Source of the DNA: Rutpela maculata
Taxonomy: Eukaryota; Arthropoda; Insecta; Coleoptera; Cerambycidae
Length of the DNA stretch: 64,000 bases
Direction of reading: 5' to 3'
Assembly: GCA_936432065.2 (NCBI GenBank)
Contig: OW386285.2
Location: 184,388,301-184,452,300, forward strand
The translations under genes were made by a program, and so were the position numbers. The notes under the pieces were generated by a model. That model was not told where the DNA came from and did no database searches. It was given only the letters and a program-made list of their open reading frames with translations. Within the stretch, counting starts at the first letter, position 1; every line of letters begins with the position of its first letter. Below are positions 21,856 through 33,640 of this stretch, piece after piece.

Positions 21856-23590
21856 TTAAAAGAATTCTTCATCTGTTTCTTCATCTACAATTATGTTTTT
21901 TTCTGTGTAATCGTTTTGGCAAGAATTATCACCCGAACAACCACAGTTTCCCAGACACGACAACTTATTTTTCTTACACTGGCACCTCATGGTTGCGCAT
22001 CCTGAAATGACATTCATTTAAAAACCGTAATTTAATAAATTTGCGGTACTTTTATCTGTTTTACAATAACAAAATGACATTTCTGCTGTAAGAGTTGGCA
22101 TTGGTGATTTATTTGTCCATAAAGGTGAATAGGAATCATTTTTATTTATTCTCCACCAAAACTCTAAATGATTCGGCATATCAATAATTGGATTTAAAGT
22201 ATTGTTCCAAATAATAAATTGGTAAAATGATCTCAAACAGTGTGGCTTCAAAGCGTCTCTTGTAGGGGGTAATTTATCTATGCTGATTTGAGATGCCATC
22301 TTCGCTCTCAAATCATTAATATTATCACAAGTAGTAGACGAATACAATAACATACAAAATTTTTCCAACTCCTTAAATTTTGTTTTTTGGAACGTGTAGC
22401 TTGGTGAATACTAAGTCCAACTGATATATGTTTTGGTGTCATTTTTCTTGAATTTGAATAGCAGAAAACAATATCTTGAGCAATGTTTAAAATTCTTGAA
22501 TTTTTATCCTCGTCATCATAATCACACAATAATAAACTAATCAAATCAGATAGAGATTCTGTACACATTTTTTCATATTTTCAATGCTGGGTATTTCTAA
22601 AGGATCGATTCCAGGAGTATTTTTAAGATCGGTTTTAATTTGTAATGTCACCAAATTTAGTGCACTTAGCAGCGATTGCTGCTCTTCAAACATAGTGTTG
22701 TAATTTGTGTTTGATTCTTTTAAAACCTGTACTTGACTATAAATACCTTCTTTTACATTAGGAAAAATTAACATTGACCCATTTTTTCTGTATGATTTTA
22801 CACAATTTATGTTGTCCTTAAAATGATTTTTTAGTTTTTTTAGAAAATGTTTAGAATTTAATTCACCACCCATCGAAACAAATCGATTATAAATTACTGA
22901 GGAAGTATACACTTTACCTTTTAAAAACCCCTCATTAATTTCCGTCATTAAATTACACCAGGCAACGTCGGATAAACTGGTATTTTCTGGGTTTTCGAAT
23001 TTATTTTCACAAGATTTTTATATATTTTCCACTGCATAGCAAAGCAACTAGCATGATATTTAACCTCGGTTGCAATTAGGTCTAGGGTACCAATTTTCTC
23101 TAGTAAATCACTGTTTACCGTAGATATTAAATTAAATTTAGTACATATGCTAATTGTCATTATTTGGGACAACTTTTTGATTTTTTTGAATTTTTGACAA
23201 AATACACATAAATTAACATTAAATGTTGGTCTATCACTCCTTAATTTTTTTTCACTGGTTCTGATTTCTCATTACAAAGCACTTTCTTATTATTTAAAAT
23301 AGAAATATTTTTTTTTGCTTGTGAAAGATGAATGAACATGTTTAATGCCACATTACCTTTGAGTTCGCAATATGTATAAGTGGCAAATATTTTTCACTCT
23401 CTTCATTGTTCAGTGAAATTCTTATTTTTAAACATTTCTTAAAATTAATAAAATTGCTTTCAGTAGTTTCACATAAGTTTCCACTTTTATTACAAATTAC
23501 ACAATTTGATTTATAAACTTTTCGACGTTTAATCGGCAATTTAAATTCCGCAGTTAGTTCATTTTCCGTGTTGCTAGACGAAGACTTCAT
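21856..23590 (-). pseudogene. Uncharacterised Cys-rich protein gene of the DNA transposon
   Basis: Minus-strand coding from an ATG at 23590 to a TAA at 21858-21856, in pieces: CVICNKSGNL Cys pair (23342-23590); a second zinc-like module LCVFCQKF ... VKYHASCF (about 23020-23235); a helical part with NEGFLKGKVYTSS (22541-22975); TPKHISVGLSIHQATRSKK (22385-22568); DKLPPTRDALKPHCLRSF and LEFWWRINKNDSYSPLWT (22050-22368); and a C-terminal array CYCK ... RCQCKKNKLSC ... CGC after a short intron. From memory this order matches uncharacterised proteins common in arthropod and cnidarian gene sets. One-base shifts near 23000 and 22575 and an apparent 45-50 bp gap near 22380 break it. Function unknown. 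Confidence 0.65.
22002..22049 (-). other. Predicted 48-nt intron
   Basis: On the minus strand GTACCG opens and TCATTTCAG closes this stretch. Without splicing the frame ends in a TAA at 22020-22018. With splicing it continues through a regular Cys array (CYCKTDKRC, MRCQCKKNKLSC) to the stop at 21856, which is strong indirect support. Confidence 0.65.
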
Positions 23591-23729
23591 ATTTTGTAAT
23601 AATTTTATAAATATATAAAAGTATTTAATTAAATAACACTAAAAACATGTAACCAAACAATTTTCTAGGTACAACTGTGTATTTTTATGAATGCATATAG
23701 AACTTCGCGGGTCGCGTGACGAGCGGGAA

Positions 23730-24249
23730 GGCATATAAGAGCGCGACGGGACATGGTAGAAGCTGAGACAGATGCAACTGGGGTTGAAGCGTAATTTTGA
23801 CAACAATTAACTATTTAATTCATAACTCGCTTATTTATGATCGAAATTTAAAACTGAAAAAAGTAATCGAATCCTGATAGTATGGGCTACAGGTTTTATT
23901 CTTCGCTCGTTTATCTACAATCAAGAGTGGAACGAATTTGCGAAAATAACAAAATAAATATTCGCATAATAAGAGAGTTACGCAAGGCTTTGGGAAATAG
24001 TTTACGCTTTAAACAATGCATTTCTTTTGCATATAAATAGCCATTACTCTGTTATTATACATAATTCATCAAATATTAAAAAACTGCTAGGAAATTGAGA
24101 TAAATATCTAATTTGTCGTTTTTTCCGGTTTTTCACCCCTGGGGGTTGTTTGGACACCGATATTGCCAGACGAATTTAGGGGTGTATATACATGTCAAGT
24201 ACTATGTAATAGCGTAATCAGTACATTTTTACCTTTCAATGTTCCACGG
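23730..24249 (-). repeat. Right terminal inverted repeat
   Basis: Reverse complement partner of the left TIR. Inner blocks GCATAATAAGAGAGTTAC and CTACAATCAAGAGTG correspond to left-arm blocks. The gene start (23590) lies just inside, so the promoter is probably in or near this arm; GCATATAAGAGCGCG near 23733 is a possible TATA-like region. Confidence 0.8.
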
Positions 24250-26206
24250 GACACGTTTCTAGACGACTTTTTCGAATTCTCGACCTCTACTATTAATGAA
24301 AAGGTAAATATTGTTAGTAATACCATCTTGAAAGTATTTGATAAACACTGTCCATGTAAGACAATTATAATAAAAAAACGATACTCTCCATGGCTAACTC
24401 CGAATTTGAAACAAATGATTAAACTAAAGAACCTTGCTTTCCAGAGATACAAAAAACTCAACTAGCACATCATAAAAGATATTACTTAGACCTTAACATG
24501 TGGTGAATACAGCTATTAGCAATGAAAAGAATGCCTACTACAATTACGAAATGCAACAGTGTGGTAAAAATAGTAAATTAATTTGGAATAAAGTACAAAA
24601 ACATAAAATTATTAACAAAAACTATACTGAAATACCCAATGAAATTAAAGTTCCTAACTTCATCAATGACCATTTTCTAAATAGTATACCTAAAATGACT
24701 ATAGGTTCAAATACTTTGAACGACTTTTTACAGAATCAATACAACATTAATGAACCCTTCAAGTTCAGCTTAATACACCATCAGATGTTCTATCCTGCAT
24801 AAACGTAACGTAAAAAAGTAACACCATAGGTGCTGATAATATCTCAGCTAAAATGCTGAAGTTGTCAGTACCATATTGTTTAGGTCCCTTAACAAACATT
24901 ATCAATTACTCTCTAGAAACTAGCACTGTACCCCACTTATGGAAAATTGCGCTTGTAACAAGGACAACCCAACCATAAATGATTTGAGACCCATCAGCGT
25001 CTTACCTGCTCCTTCTAAGATATTAGAAAGAGTAGTAAATAGTCAGGTTGTCGACTATCTTAACAATAATAAAATTTTACCAACTTGCCAGTCGGGTTTC
25101 AGGAAAGGTTTTAGTTGCACTACAACACTTCTCAAGATTACCGATGATATAACAAGGGGTTTTGATAATGGCCAGTGCACACCACTGGTTTTAATTGATA
25201 TGTCAAAAGTATTTGACTCAGTTAGTATAGAGTTGCTTCTTGCAAAGCTATCTTTTTATAAAATTACGAATGTCGCATTAGACTGGTTCTCTAGCTATCT
25301 TCTAGGTAGACAGCAAGCCGTAAAACTGTGTAAACAAGACGAAATATTACTATCTGATTTTAAAACCACCCAAACAGGCATTCCCCAAGGGTCCATTCTT
25401 GGACCGCTTCTATTCTCAGTCTACACAGCAATATGCTCAATAATTCAAAATTGTTCAGTACACATGTATGCTGATGACCTACAGATTTATCTCAATTTCT
25501 CGGCAGATTCATTAGAATCTACTAATTTGGCAAACTTACATTTAAATCAAGATTTACAACATGTGTATCAATGGGCCACAGATAATTCATTGGTGATAAA
25601 TCCTAAAAAGTCTCAAGCAATTATGTTTAGTCGGTCTGGTTTCGACACTAATAATTTCAACAATGAAATTGAATGGAAGGAATCTGTCTCAAATTTGGGT
25701 TTGATTATGGATACTAAATTAAACTTTGATAAACATGTCAGTAAGATTTGCCAGTCAAGTTTCTTCAAATTAAAAAGTATTTATGAATTTCGGGATAGCC
25801 TACCAATATCAACAAAATTGATGTTATCCGACATGATTGTATTATCTATTGCCAATTACATGGATGTTGTTTATGGACCGTACTTAACAGTTTCTAACGT
25901 ATACAGACTACAAAAAATACAAAATTCTTGCATAAGATTTGTGATGTCCTTACCAAGATGAGAGTATACCAGTCAACATATTAGAGAATCATGTTGACTT
26001 ACGATGGAACAATGGAGATTCTTACATATGAGCTGCCTAAGACATAAAATATTAAAAACTAACAGTCCGACATACCTTCGAGAACTAATGATACGTCGTA
26101 GAGAATTGCATAATATAGAAGTTAGAAACAACAATATGCTGTCTATTTCCCAGCATAAGACAGAGTTTTATAAAAACGGTTTTAGTTATCAGGCAGCTCA
26201 TATTTT
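24250..26206 (+). pseudogene. CR1-like ORF2 fragment: linker and reverse transcriptase
   Basis: Pieces at 24250-24465, 24500-24802, 24939-25961 and 26004-26206 belong to one ORF2 with frameshifts between them. Motifs: KKRYSPWLTPNLK linker, NDLRPISVLPAPSKILE, QSGFRKGFSC, LIDMSKVFDSV (motif A, with V for the usual A), TGIPQGSILGPLLFS (motif B), MYADDLQIYL (motif C). The 3' end is cut by a family A repeat at 26207. Catalytic aspartates persist, but the frame is broken in three places. Confidence 0.8.
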
Positions 26207-26889
26207 ACTTCCACATCCAGTGGAAGTATAGTAACGACAAAAAAGTTTTTAAAAATTTTTATTGTTCAAATAGGCTTAGAATGTCACAAAACGTCGAGAT
26301 TTTAAGTTTGAGCAAAAAAAAATTTCTGTCTGTCGGTCTGTCTGTAACTTTTTTTGTGCGCACGTTTACTCTGGAACCGTTTGAGATATTGACTTGAAAT
26401 TTGGTACACATATGTACTTTAACGAGATCTAGAACTAGATTATATTTTCATCTTGTTCCGTCGAAGGGTTGGGGGGTAAATTGGGGTAAATTTAGGGAAA
26501 ATAGGTAAATCAAGCAAGTAAGAGTCCATAAAATTGGTATTTAGTATATACAAGAAAAGCTGAGGTCTCAAAAAAAATTTTGGCATTAGCCACCCCCATT
26601 ACCACCTCCACCCCATTATTAAAGGGGATGCAAAAAAATTGTGATTTAGGGTGTGTACAAGAACTAGAAACCTCAAAATGTTTTTTTACTTCATCCACCC
26701 CCCATCACCACCCCCACCCCGCTACCGATGTGGGGTATCGTTTTATGGGTTTTTGGGGTAGAGGATTTTAAATATTATATTATTAAAGTTCCATAAACAA
26801 TTATTTCCACATACAAAATTTTTTTATTGTGAGTGACTTAAATAAAAAATCTGGATGTGGAAGTGTTGATTCCTTGGGCAGGGGTTTTA
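26207..26889 (+). repeat. Interspersed repeat family A, copy 1
   Basis: Begins with a small hairpin, ACTTCCAC-ATCCA-GTGGAAGT, and near its other end carries CTGGATGTGGAAGT (26851-26864), the inverse of its first 14 bases, so it looks like a non-autonomous DNA element. Internal landmarks: TCTGTCTGTCGGTCTGTCTG, GGTACACATATGTACTTTAA, C-rich tracts (CCACCCCC), TCGTTTTATGGGTTTTTGGG. No coding capacity. Other copies: 27923, 28302, 29705, 43589, 48051 and 56283. Confidence 0.75.
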
Positions 26890-27191
26890 ATAAAATGCCA
26901 TGCTTACACAACAATACAACAATCAGTACTACCTCGCTCAAAAAACAAGCCAAATATTGTATACTTCACATGTGATAACCAGCGATTTTTATTTATTTTT
27001 ATTTTCTAATGTAAGATTATATCTAATATTTTATTACTTGATGTCATGTCATAATATATACATGTAATATTAATATTAATGTAAATGTTGTCCATTAATA
27101 TTTTATATACTAGGTGTTAGTGAAAAACCGTTATGCGGTATCTTTCACCTTTTGCCTGTAATTTTTTTTCTTTCTGGCAATAAATGTGTAT

Positions 27192-27266
<75 letters not shown>

Positions 27267-27267
27267 T
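26890..27267 (+). other. Probable 3' UTR remnant and (TTTA)n microsatellite
   Basis: AT-rich sequence ending in GGCAATAAATGTG followed by about twenty TTTA units (27190-27267). This resembles the 3' end of a non-LTR element with a short tandem tail, possibly that of the copy ending at 26206. Confidence 0.5.
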
Positions 27268-27922
27268 ATTAAGAATACAAATTAATATTATATATAGTTT
27301 GTAAATTTTCGTAACTGTAACTAAATAAGATATCAAACTCAAACTTTTCACTGATGATGCTATTAAGATTAGAGCATTAACCTCTCTCTCTAATCATTAA
27401 TACAGGGCAAACAAATCCCTACAGTTTATTTAAACAAACACATCCCTACAGTTTATTTAAACAAACACTTTCACAGAAATCATTCAACGCAAATAGCACA
27501 ATTAAACGAAAGATGAACTATGAATAAACTAATAAGGTTATCCCCAACGTTGTCAGATGAGTACTATGAAATTTCTATAATGCTCCTGAAAATTGTTAAT
27601 TTCAGTATATCAATTTTTTTTCAATTATCTAGTGAAACCTACTTTTTCATTTCATAGTTAGCTAAAATTGTTATAAATCATTGTATTTTGTACTCTTCTA
27701 TTTTCAAAATTACAAAGTATATAACTACTAAAATATTATACGAATCAGATTTTTTTGTACATCTGGCAACTCTGTATTGAGTACCCGATTATTTGTTGTT
27801 CTATTCCAGGAACATGGCGATTCCGATGCACGCTTAGAAATGCGCGAATCTTCCCCTTCCCTGAAAGATTCCATTCTGATTGTTTAGTGGTCGCGGTCGC
27901 GGTGGCTTAGTGCGTTCACCAC
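27268..27922. other. Unassigned AT-rich stretch
   Basis: No coding or RNA feature recognised. It contains a small tandem duplication, ATCCCTACAGTTTATTTAAA twice (27414-27467). The right end (CGCGGTCGCGGTGGCTTAG) directly abuts family A. Confidence 0.5.
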
Positions 27923-28975
27923 GTAAGAGTCCATAAAATTGATATTTAGTATATATAAGAGTCAAGGTCTTAAAAAAATTAACCATTATTACCACTCCCA
28001 TTATTAATGGGATTGGGAAAAATAAAATTGTGAGTTAGTGTGTGTACAAGAACCAAAGGCTTCAAACATTTTTTTTTACTTCATCCACCCCCACCCCCCA
28101 CTACCGATGTGGCATATCACTTTATGAGTTTTTGGGGTATGCGATTTCAAATATTATATTATTAAAGTTCTATAAACAATTATTTCCACATAGTAGAGTG
28201 CAAATATAATATCAAAATATTTTTCGTTTTGAGAGACTTGGATAGAACATCAGGATGTGGAAGTAGTGATTTCTTGGACAGCGGTTTTAACATTTTAAAA
28301 TGAAAACCGCAGCCCAAAGAATCACTACTTCCACATCCAGATTTCCTATCCAAGTCTCTCACAACGAAAATACTATATTTACACTCCACCATGTGGAAAT
28401 AATTGTTTATGGAATTTTCTATTTGAAATCGTCTACCCCAAAAACCAAAAAACGATATGCCACATCGATAGTGGGGGTTGGGGTGGTGTAGGAGGTGATA
28501 GGTGGATGAAGTGAAAAATTTTTTGAGGCCTTTGGTTTCTGTACACACTAAATCACAATTTTTTTTTTTTTCACCCCCTTTAATAATCGCGTGGGGGTGA
28601 TAATGGGGGTGGTTAATGCCAAAAATTCTTCTGACACCTTAACTTCTTTTATATAAAAATAAACTAAATACCAATTTTATGGACTCTTACTTTCTTAATT
28701 TACCTATTTACCCCCATTTATCCCAACGGAATAAGATCAAAATGTAACCTAGTTCCCGATATCGTTAAAATACATATGTGTACCAAATTTCAAGTCAAAA
28801 TCTTAAACGGTTCCAAGGTAATCGTGCGCCCAAAACGTCACAGACCAACGCGATAGACATTAATTTTTTGCTTAAACTTAAAATCTCGACATGTCAACAT
28901 TCTAAGCCTATTTGAACAATAAAAGTTTTCAATTTTTTTTTTTTTTGCATTACTACACTTACATTGGAAGTGGGA
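27923..28975. repeat. Two family A copies in a head-to-head palindrome
   Basis: A forward, 5'-truncated copy (27923-28290) and an inverted longer copy (28302-28975) meet at a perfect centre, CATTTT|AAAATG at about 28296, flanked by GCGGTTTT and AAAACCGC. Imperfect pairing extends about 370 bp on each side. Minor base differences show that the arms have diverged. Confidence 0.85.
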
Positions 28976-29086
28976 GTAATACGTAGAAAATGGCATGACA
29001 AAAATATAATAAATCATAATGTGCCGTGGACTACATGGTGGAAGTAACCTACTTCAAGCACTTTCTTTGAGGAGACGCATCTATAC

Positions 29087-29548
29087 TACTCGAGGTAACC
29101 CACTGCGCATCCATTTTACTCGAGGAAGTCCACTGCGTATCCGTATAGGGAACCTACTGCTCATCAATAGTACTCAAGGAAAGCCACTGCGCATCCATTA
29201 TACTCGAGGAAACCTACTACGCATCCATACCACCCCAGATAACCAACTTCGCATCCAAACTTCTCGAGGTAACCCACTGCGCATCCATGTTACTCGAGGA
29301 AATCCAATGCGCATCCATACTACTTGAGGTAACCGACGCATCCATTTTACTCGTGAAAACTCACTGCGCAATCATACTACTCGAGGTAACCCATTGCGCA
29401 TCCATTTTATTCGAGGAAATCTACTGCACATCCATATTACTTGGAGTAACCTACTGCGCATCTACAGTACTCGAGGAAAGCCACCACGCATCCATAGTAC
29501 TCGAGGAAATCCACTGCGCATCCATATACTACTCGAGGTAACCCACTT
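29087..29548. repeat. 30-bp minisatellite, about 15 units
   Basis: Units read approximately ACTCGAGGAAAC, CCACTGCGCATCCAT plus three variable bases. Unit length is 30 with few indels, so a long frame stays open (TRGNPLRIH-like repeats). Imperfect units precede it from about 29035. No start context or domain suggests a real protein. Confidence 0.85.
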
Positions 29549-30136
29549 ATTAAAGAATAAAGAAAATAATAGAAACACCGAACAGGTTGCATGGTATTTT
29601 AATTGGAAATCGTAGAAGCTAGATACACACGCAAGGACGCGTTGCTATATCCTCATCTGTCCTTGAAACATTGGTATCAATTTAGCAACCTGTTTATAAA
29701 CCTTAAAATTCCACATCCACATTTTCTATCCAAGTCTCTCACAAAGAAAAAAATGTTGAAACTATATTTGCACTCCCCTATGTGAAAATTATTGTTTCTG
29801 AAACTTTAATAACATAATATTTGAAATCGCCTACCCCAAAAACGATATGTCACATCGGTAGTGGGGGGGTGGTAGAGGGGGCGAATGAAGTAAAAAAATA
29901 TATTGAGGCCTTTCCACCCCCCTTTAATAGTTGGGTGGCGGTAATGGGGGTAATGTTTGGAGACCTTAGCTTCTCTTATAATATACTAAATACCAATTTT
30001 ATGGATTCTTACTTGCTTGATTTACCTATTTACCCCCATTTGTCCCAATTTACCCTTCAACGGAATAAGATGAAAATATAATCTAGTTCCAGATCTCGTT
30101 AAAATACATACGTGTACCAAATTTCAAGTCAATATC

Positions 30137-31161
30137 AATATCAATATCAAGTCAATATTGATGACGACTTATTGCAGTTTTTATTATCGTACCTCACTAA
30201 TCAACCACATTTTGTCAAATTTAATGACTGTTATTCACATACCTTTATACCAACATCTGGGGTACCGCAGGGTTCGATATTGGGGCCCTTGCTTTTTGTA
30301 ATGTTTGTCAATGATATCTCCACTTATATTAAGCACTCAAGATTTTTATTATATGCAGATGATTTAAAATTGTTTCTCCAAATTAACACACTAAAAGACA
30401 CTGAAAGGTTACAAAGTGACCTTGAGGCCGTTTCTACGTTCTGTAAAGACAATGACCTAGTCTTGAATGAATCGAAATGCAAGATTATATCCTATACGAA
30501 AAAGAAAGATCCTGTCGTAGTGGCATATGTTATCAACGATATTCAAATTGAGAGACTAAATGAAATTAAAGATCTTGGCGTCTTGTTCACCAACCATTTT
30601 TCATTTAACGATCACATAATAGCTCTGACCTCTGAATGCTATAGGAAATTAGGATTTATTCTTAGATCGAGTAAAGATTTTAGTTACAGCACCTGCATTA
30701 TGTTGTTTAATTCATACGTACGCTCTAAACTTGAATATTGTTGCATTATATGGTCTCCAAGAGCATTTCTTTACACTGATATGCTGGAAAAAGTACAAAA
30801 AATGTTTTTAAGATCTACGTATTTTAAGAAACATAGAATATGGCCTTTCTTAATGTCCTATCAAAGTCAGCTAACAGAATTTAATGTAACTTCTCTTACT
30901 AAACGCCGTAAAAACATTCAAATATTATTTATATTTGATATTTTATATAACAAAATAGATGCACCTGAAATTCTAGGTGCCTTAAGCTTTCATGTACCAG
31001 ACGTCAGACTAAGGAGGAGAGATTGTATGTTTAACACATCTGCAAATACAAACTCACCTGTTGAAAGATGTTCATCGGCAGTCAATGATATAATCTGTGA
31101 TGCAGATATGTTTAATATCAACAGAAACAAATTAAAGTCAAAACTATCTGTGATAACATAA
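30137..31161 (+). CDS. Reverse transcriptase C-terminal part of the insertion
   Basis: Open to a TAA at 31159-31161. It starts just upstream of motif B (TSGVPQGSILGPLLF), then LLYADDLKLFL (motif C), CKDNDLVLNESKCK, a DLGVLF motif and the C-terminal region with RSKLEYCCIIWSP. Motif A and everything before it are missing. The frame has no stop, so the copy is young. The C-terminal half resembles the copy at 36402-37938. No native start codon is present. Confidence 0.85.
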
Positions 31162-31369
31162 GATAACATAAATATTTAGTTTTCTTTTTAGTCATGTCAT
31201 GTACTTATACTGCGAATGTTTTTATTATTGTTATTGTAGTTGATTGTTATTCATTATTATTTAGAGTATGTTGTACTCAAGCCTGTATTTATTGTTTTTT
31301 CTGTGTTTCACTGTATATATGTAACTAGGGAATACCTGTTTATATGCAGTATAAATAAATAAATAAATA
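30137..31369 (+). mobile_element. 5'-truncated Jockey-like non-LTR insertion
   Basis: Flanked by a 6-bp duplication AATATC (30131-30136 and 31370-31375), with an (ATAA)n tail at about 31350-31369. The body begins inside RT motif B region upstream. Shows a typical target-primed insertion, truncated at the 5' end. Confidence 0.85.
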
Positions 31370-31544
31370 AATATCTTTAACGGTTCCAGAGTAAACATGC
31401 GCACAAGAGAGTTACACGCAGACAGAAAATTTGTTTTGCTCAAACTTAAAATCTTGACGTCTCATGACATTCTAAGCCTATTTGAACAATAACATTTTTT
31501 TTAAATTTTTTTGCCATTACTATACTTCCACTGGATGTGAAAGT

Positions 31545-33640
31545 AATAAAATTCACTTTATCACGTTGTGCGCATTTGTGCTGCACACGGTACATGGCAG
31601 TTTTTTGCCATTAATCCTTAATTTTCTTTGTTATGTATTATTTAATATTATATAAAAATGGTTTATTTTACTGGGAAAAAAATGTTTTATGTTGCCAGCA
31701 GCTCATTGGGTTTTTATATTTAGTTGTTATGAAAATAAACATAATAAACACGCCACACATACTAAACAGACGAGGAAGGTATGTGTTTTGTTCAAAATTG
31801 TTTTTTATTTGCTAGGTATGCATTACATGTTTTTTTTGTAAGAATCATTACTGTTTTTCGGTTAAATTTAAAAATACCATGTAGCTGGCAATGATGAATA
31901 TTTCACCATTTCGTCGTTTGTCTGAATGTTTCAGTAGGTGGTTGCAGTATAATATAATAATATTATGTCTATATGACAGCCGCCTCTGCCCCATATACAA
32001 ATCTCCTGAGCCTTGTTTATCAAAAGTGACGATTCACGCGACGTGAACCATACGAGTGCCATCAACTGAACTGATGTTTATGCAACTGACTAATAAGATC
32101 TAGACCAAAATGCCGGTGGTGCCGTACTGTATATCAGACCTTGCGCTGGCTACAATCTTCAGTACACGGTGTAACATACCTGTTACAATTTTTGCCGTAG
32201 TCAAAAATCCTATTTTATTTCCGACCATATTTTGAGTATCACTCAGTAGGTTACAAAATTTTACCGTTCATTTAATAATAAGAACTACTGTAAAACACAT
32301 CACCAAACTTCTCATTTTATATACTTGAATATTTCTACAATACAGCACCCTCTTTTTAAATATTTACTGTACTAATTAAGAAACAAGGTTACCATAGATT
32401 TCTTTAAGGATCTACATTTACTCGAGGTCAATCAATACATTAGTTTTCATTACTAATCTATTACTTTAAATATTAATAATACTACCAAAATCCAGATGGC
32501 GTAAAGCGCTTGACAGAACTGTTGTTTTTTAAACCATATTAGCTTTCCTTGTAATTGAAACTTAATTGGTATTCATTTTACTATTCTGAACTGTCAATGA
32601 AAGTTGTGCGACTCAATTGCGATATCTCCCAGACTTTTGTCTAACTCTGTTGTATCGTCAATTACCTAGTGCATCAATAGATTTTGAGGTAAATTAGTTT
32701 TATTATTATTCTTTTATAACGTATAGGCACCTTCTGTGCTATATATTTTTTTGTTCAATTGACCATGTGAGTATTTGTAAAATCTAATTTTGGTTTCCTT
32801 CTTTCTTATGATGGCGTTATAGTTCTGGCAGCTTAATTAAAGTAAAGTAAAGTAAAGTAAAGAAAACTCTAAATTAAAGTAAATTAAAGTAAAAATATAA
32901 GTAAGAAAATTACTAAGTAAAAGTGATTAAAATTTTTATTTGGAATTCAATCCATGAGGAGAATTTAGTTTTTCTATCTAAAAAGAAATCCTTGGATTCA
33001 TTTGGTAAATTCTTCCACACGGAGCACGTGTCAGGAGGGAAACTTTTCCTATCGTAAAGAAGCCGATTAAACTTCACTTCATTTCCTAGAGATCCATTTT
33101 CATAAAAATAAATTTACACTACTAAGCCGAACTATATCGACAATCAAGCACAGGTCGAAATTTCTTGCCAACGTCTTCACGCTGTAAGCATCGAGACGAC
33201 GACGTGGTCCACCAGGTCTAACGACACACCTTAGGACACGGTGAGAGTTTTGTGTAGTGTTAAATTTTGTTGGTGAATTTTTAACATCCACTTGATGTTA
33301 CATATATTTTTATGCAGGCCATGAGGTCCTTGATTAGCATAAATTTCGTTCTTATTTCATTGCTGTACATTGCTATATAATTAAGTTTATCATTCCATCT
33401 CTGTTGAAATTTGGAACATTTTATTAGTTATAATTATTTTAGATCGTAACCTTGATGAACATTTGAATTTGCTATAATCCTTTTTTTTTTTTCCTACATT
33501 ATTGATTATGTAAATTTGCTCACATAAATTTTAACATCAACCAGAATACTTTTAAAATAAATTTTATCTCACAATTTATTTCAATCTTTATTTTTTTTTC
33601 TGAATCAAAAATTATTCCTTTCTAAATTTACCTGTAGGAG
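31545..33640. other. Unassigned 2.1 kb
   Basis: AT-rich, no convincing gene, TIR or RT remnant recognised. A short AAAGT-type microsatellite lies at about 32838-32893. A 63-codon minus frame at 33100-33291 has no known domain. This is the best candidate for old unique host sequence in the window. Confidence 0.45.

Larger units (their letters stand above)
20929..24249 (-). mobile_element. DNA transposon with long imperfect TIRs and a broken Cys-rich gene
   Basis: The first about 131 bp at 20929 and the reverse complement ending at 24249 agree at roughly nine in ten positions (both begin CCGTGGAACATTGA and include TAAATTCGTCTGGC and GTCCAAACAACCCC). Weaker similarity continues inward for some 400 bp. 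Between them one minus-strand gene remnant fills 21856-23590. Length 3,321 bp. No clear target duplication is visible (flanks GACTG and GACAC). I cannot assign a superfamily. The flanking CR1-like fragments may not be two halves of one copy. Confidence 0.75.
29705..31544 (-). repeat. Family A copy, split by an RT element
   Basis: Inverted family A sequence at 29705-30136 resumes at 31370-31544, ending in the ACTTCCACTGGATGTGAAAGT terminus. The interruption is the non-LTR copy at 30137-31369, flanked by AATATC on both sides. Compared with copy 1, no family A sequence is lost at the break. Confidence 0.8.

Noticed and set aside
19692..26206. The DNA transposon as a simple insertion into one CR1-like copy
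   Set aside because: The left fragment seems to run past the point where the right fragment starts, and no target duplication is seen, so two different copies or a rearrangement are as likely.
29087..29548. CRISPR array
   Set aside because: The 30-bp periodicity has no conserved-repeat/variable-spacer alternation: the whole unit is repeated with scattered substitutions, in a eukaryotic context.
33100..33291. Possible host exon on the minus strand
   Set aside because: 63 codons with no recognisable domain, no clear splice sites and no neighbouring coding signal.
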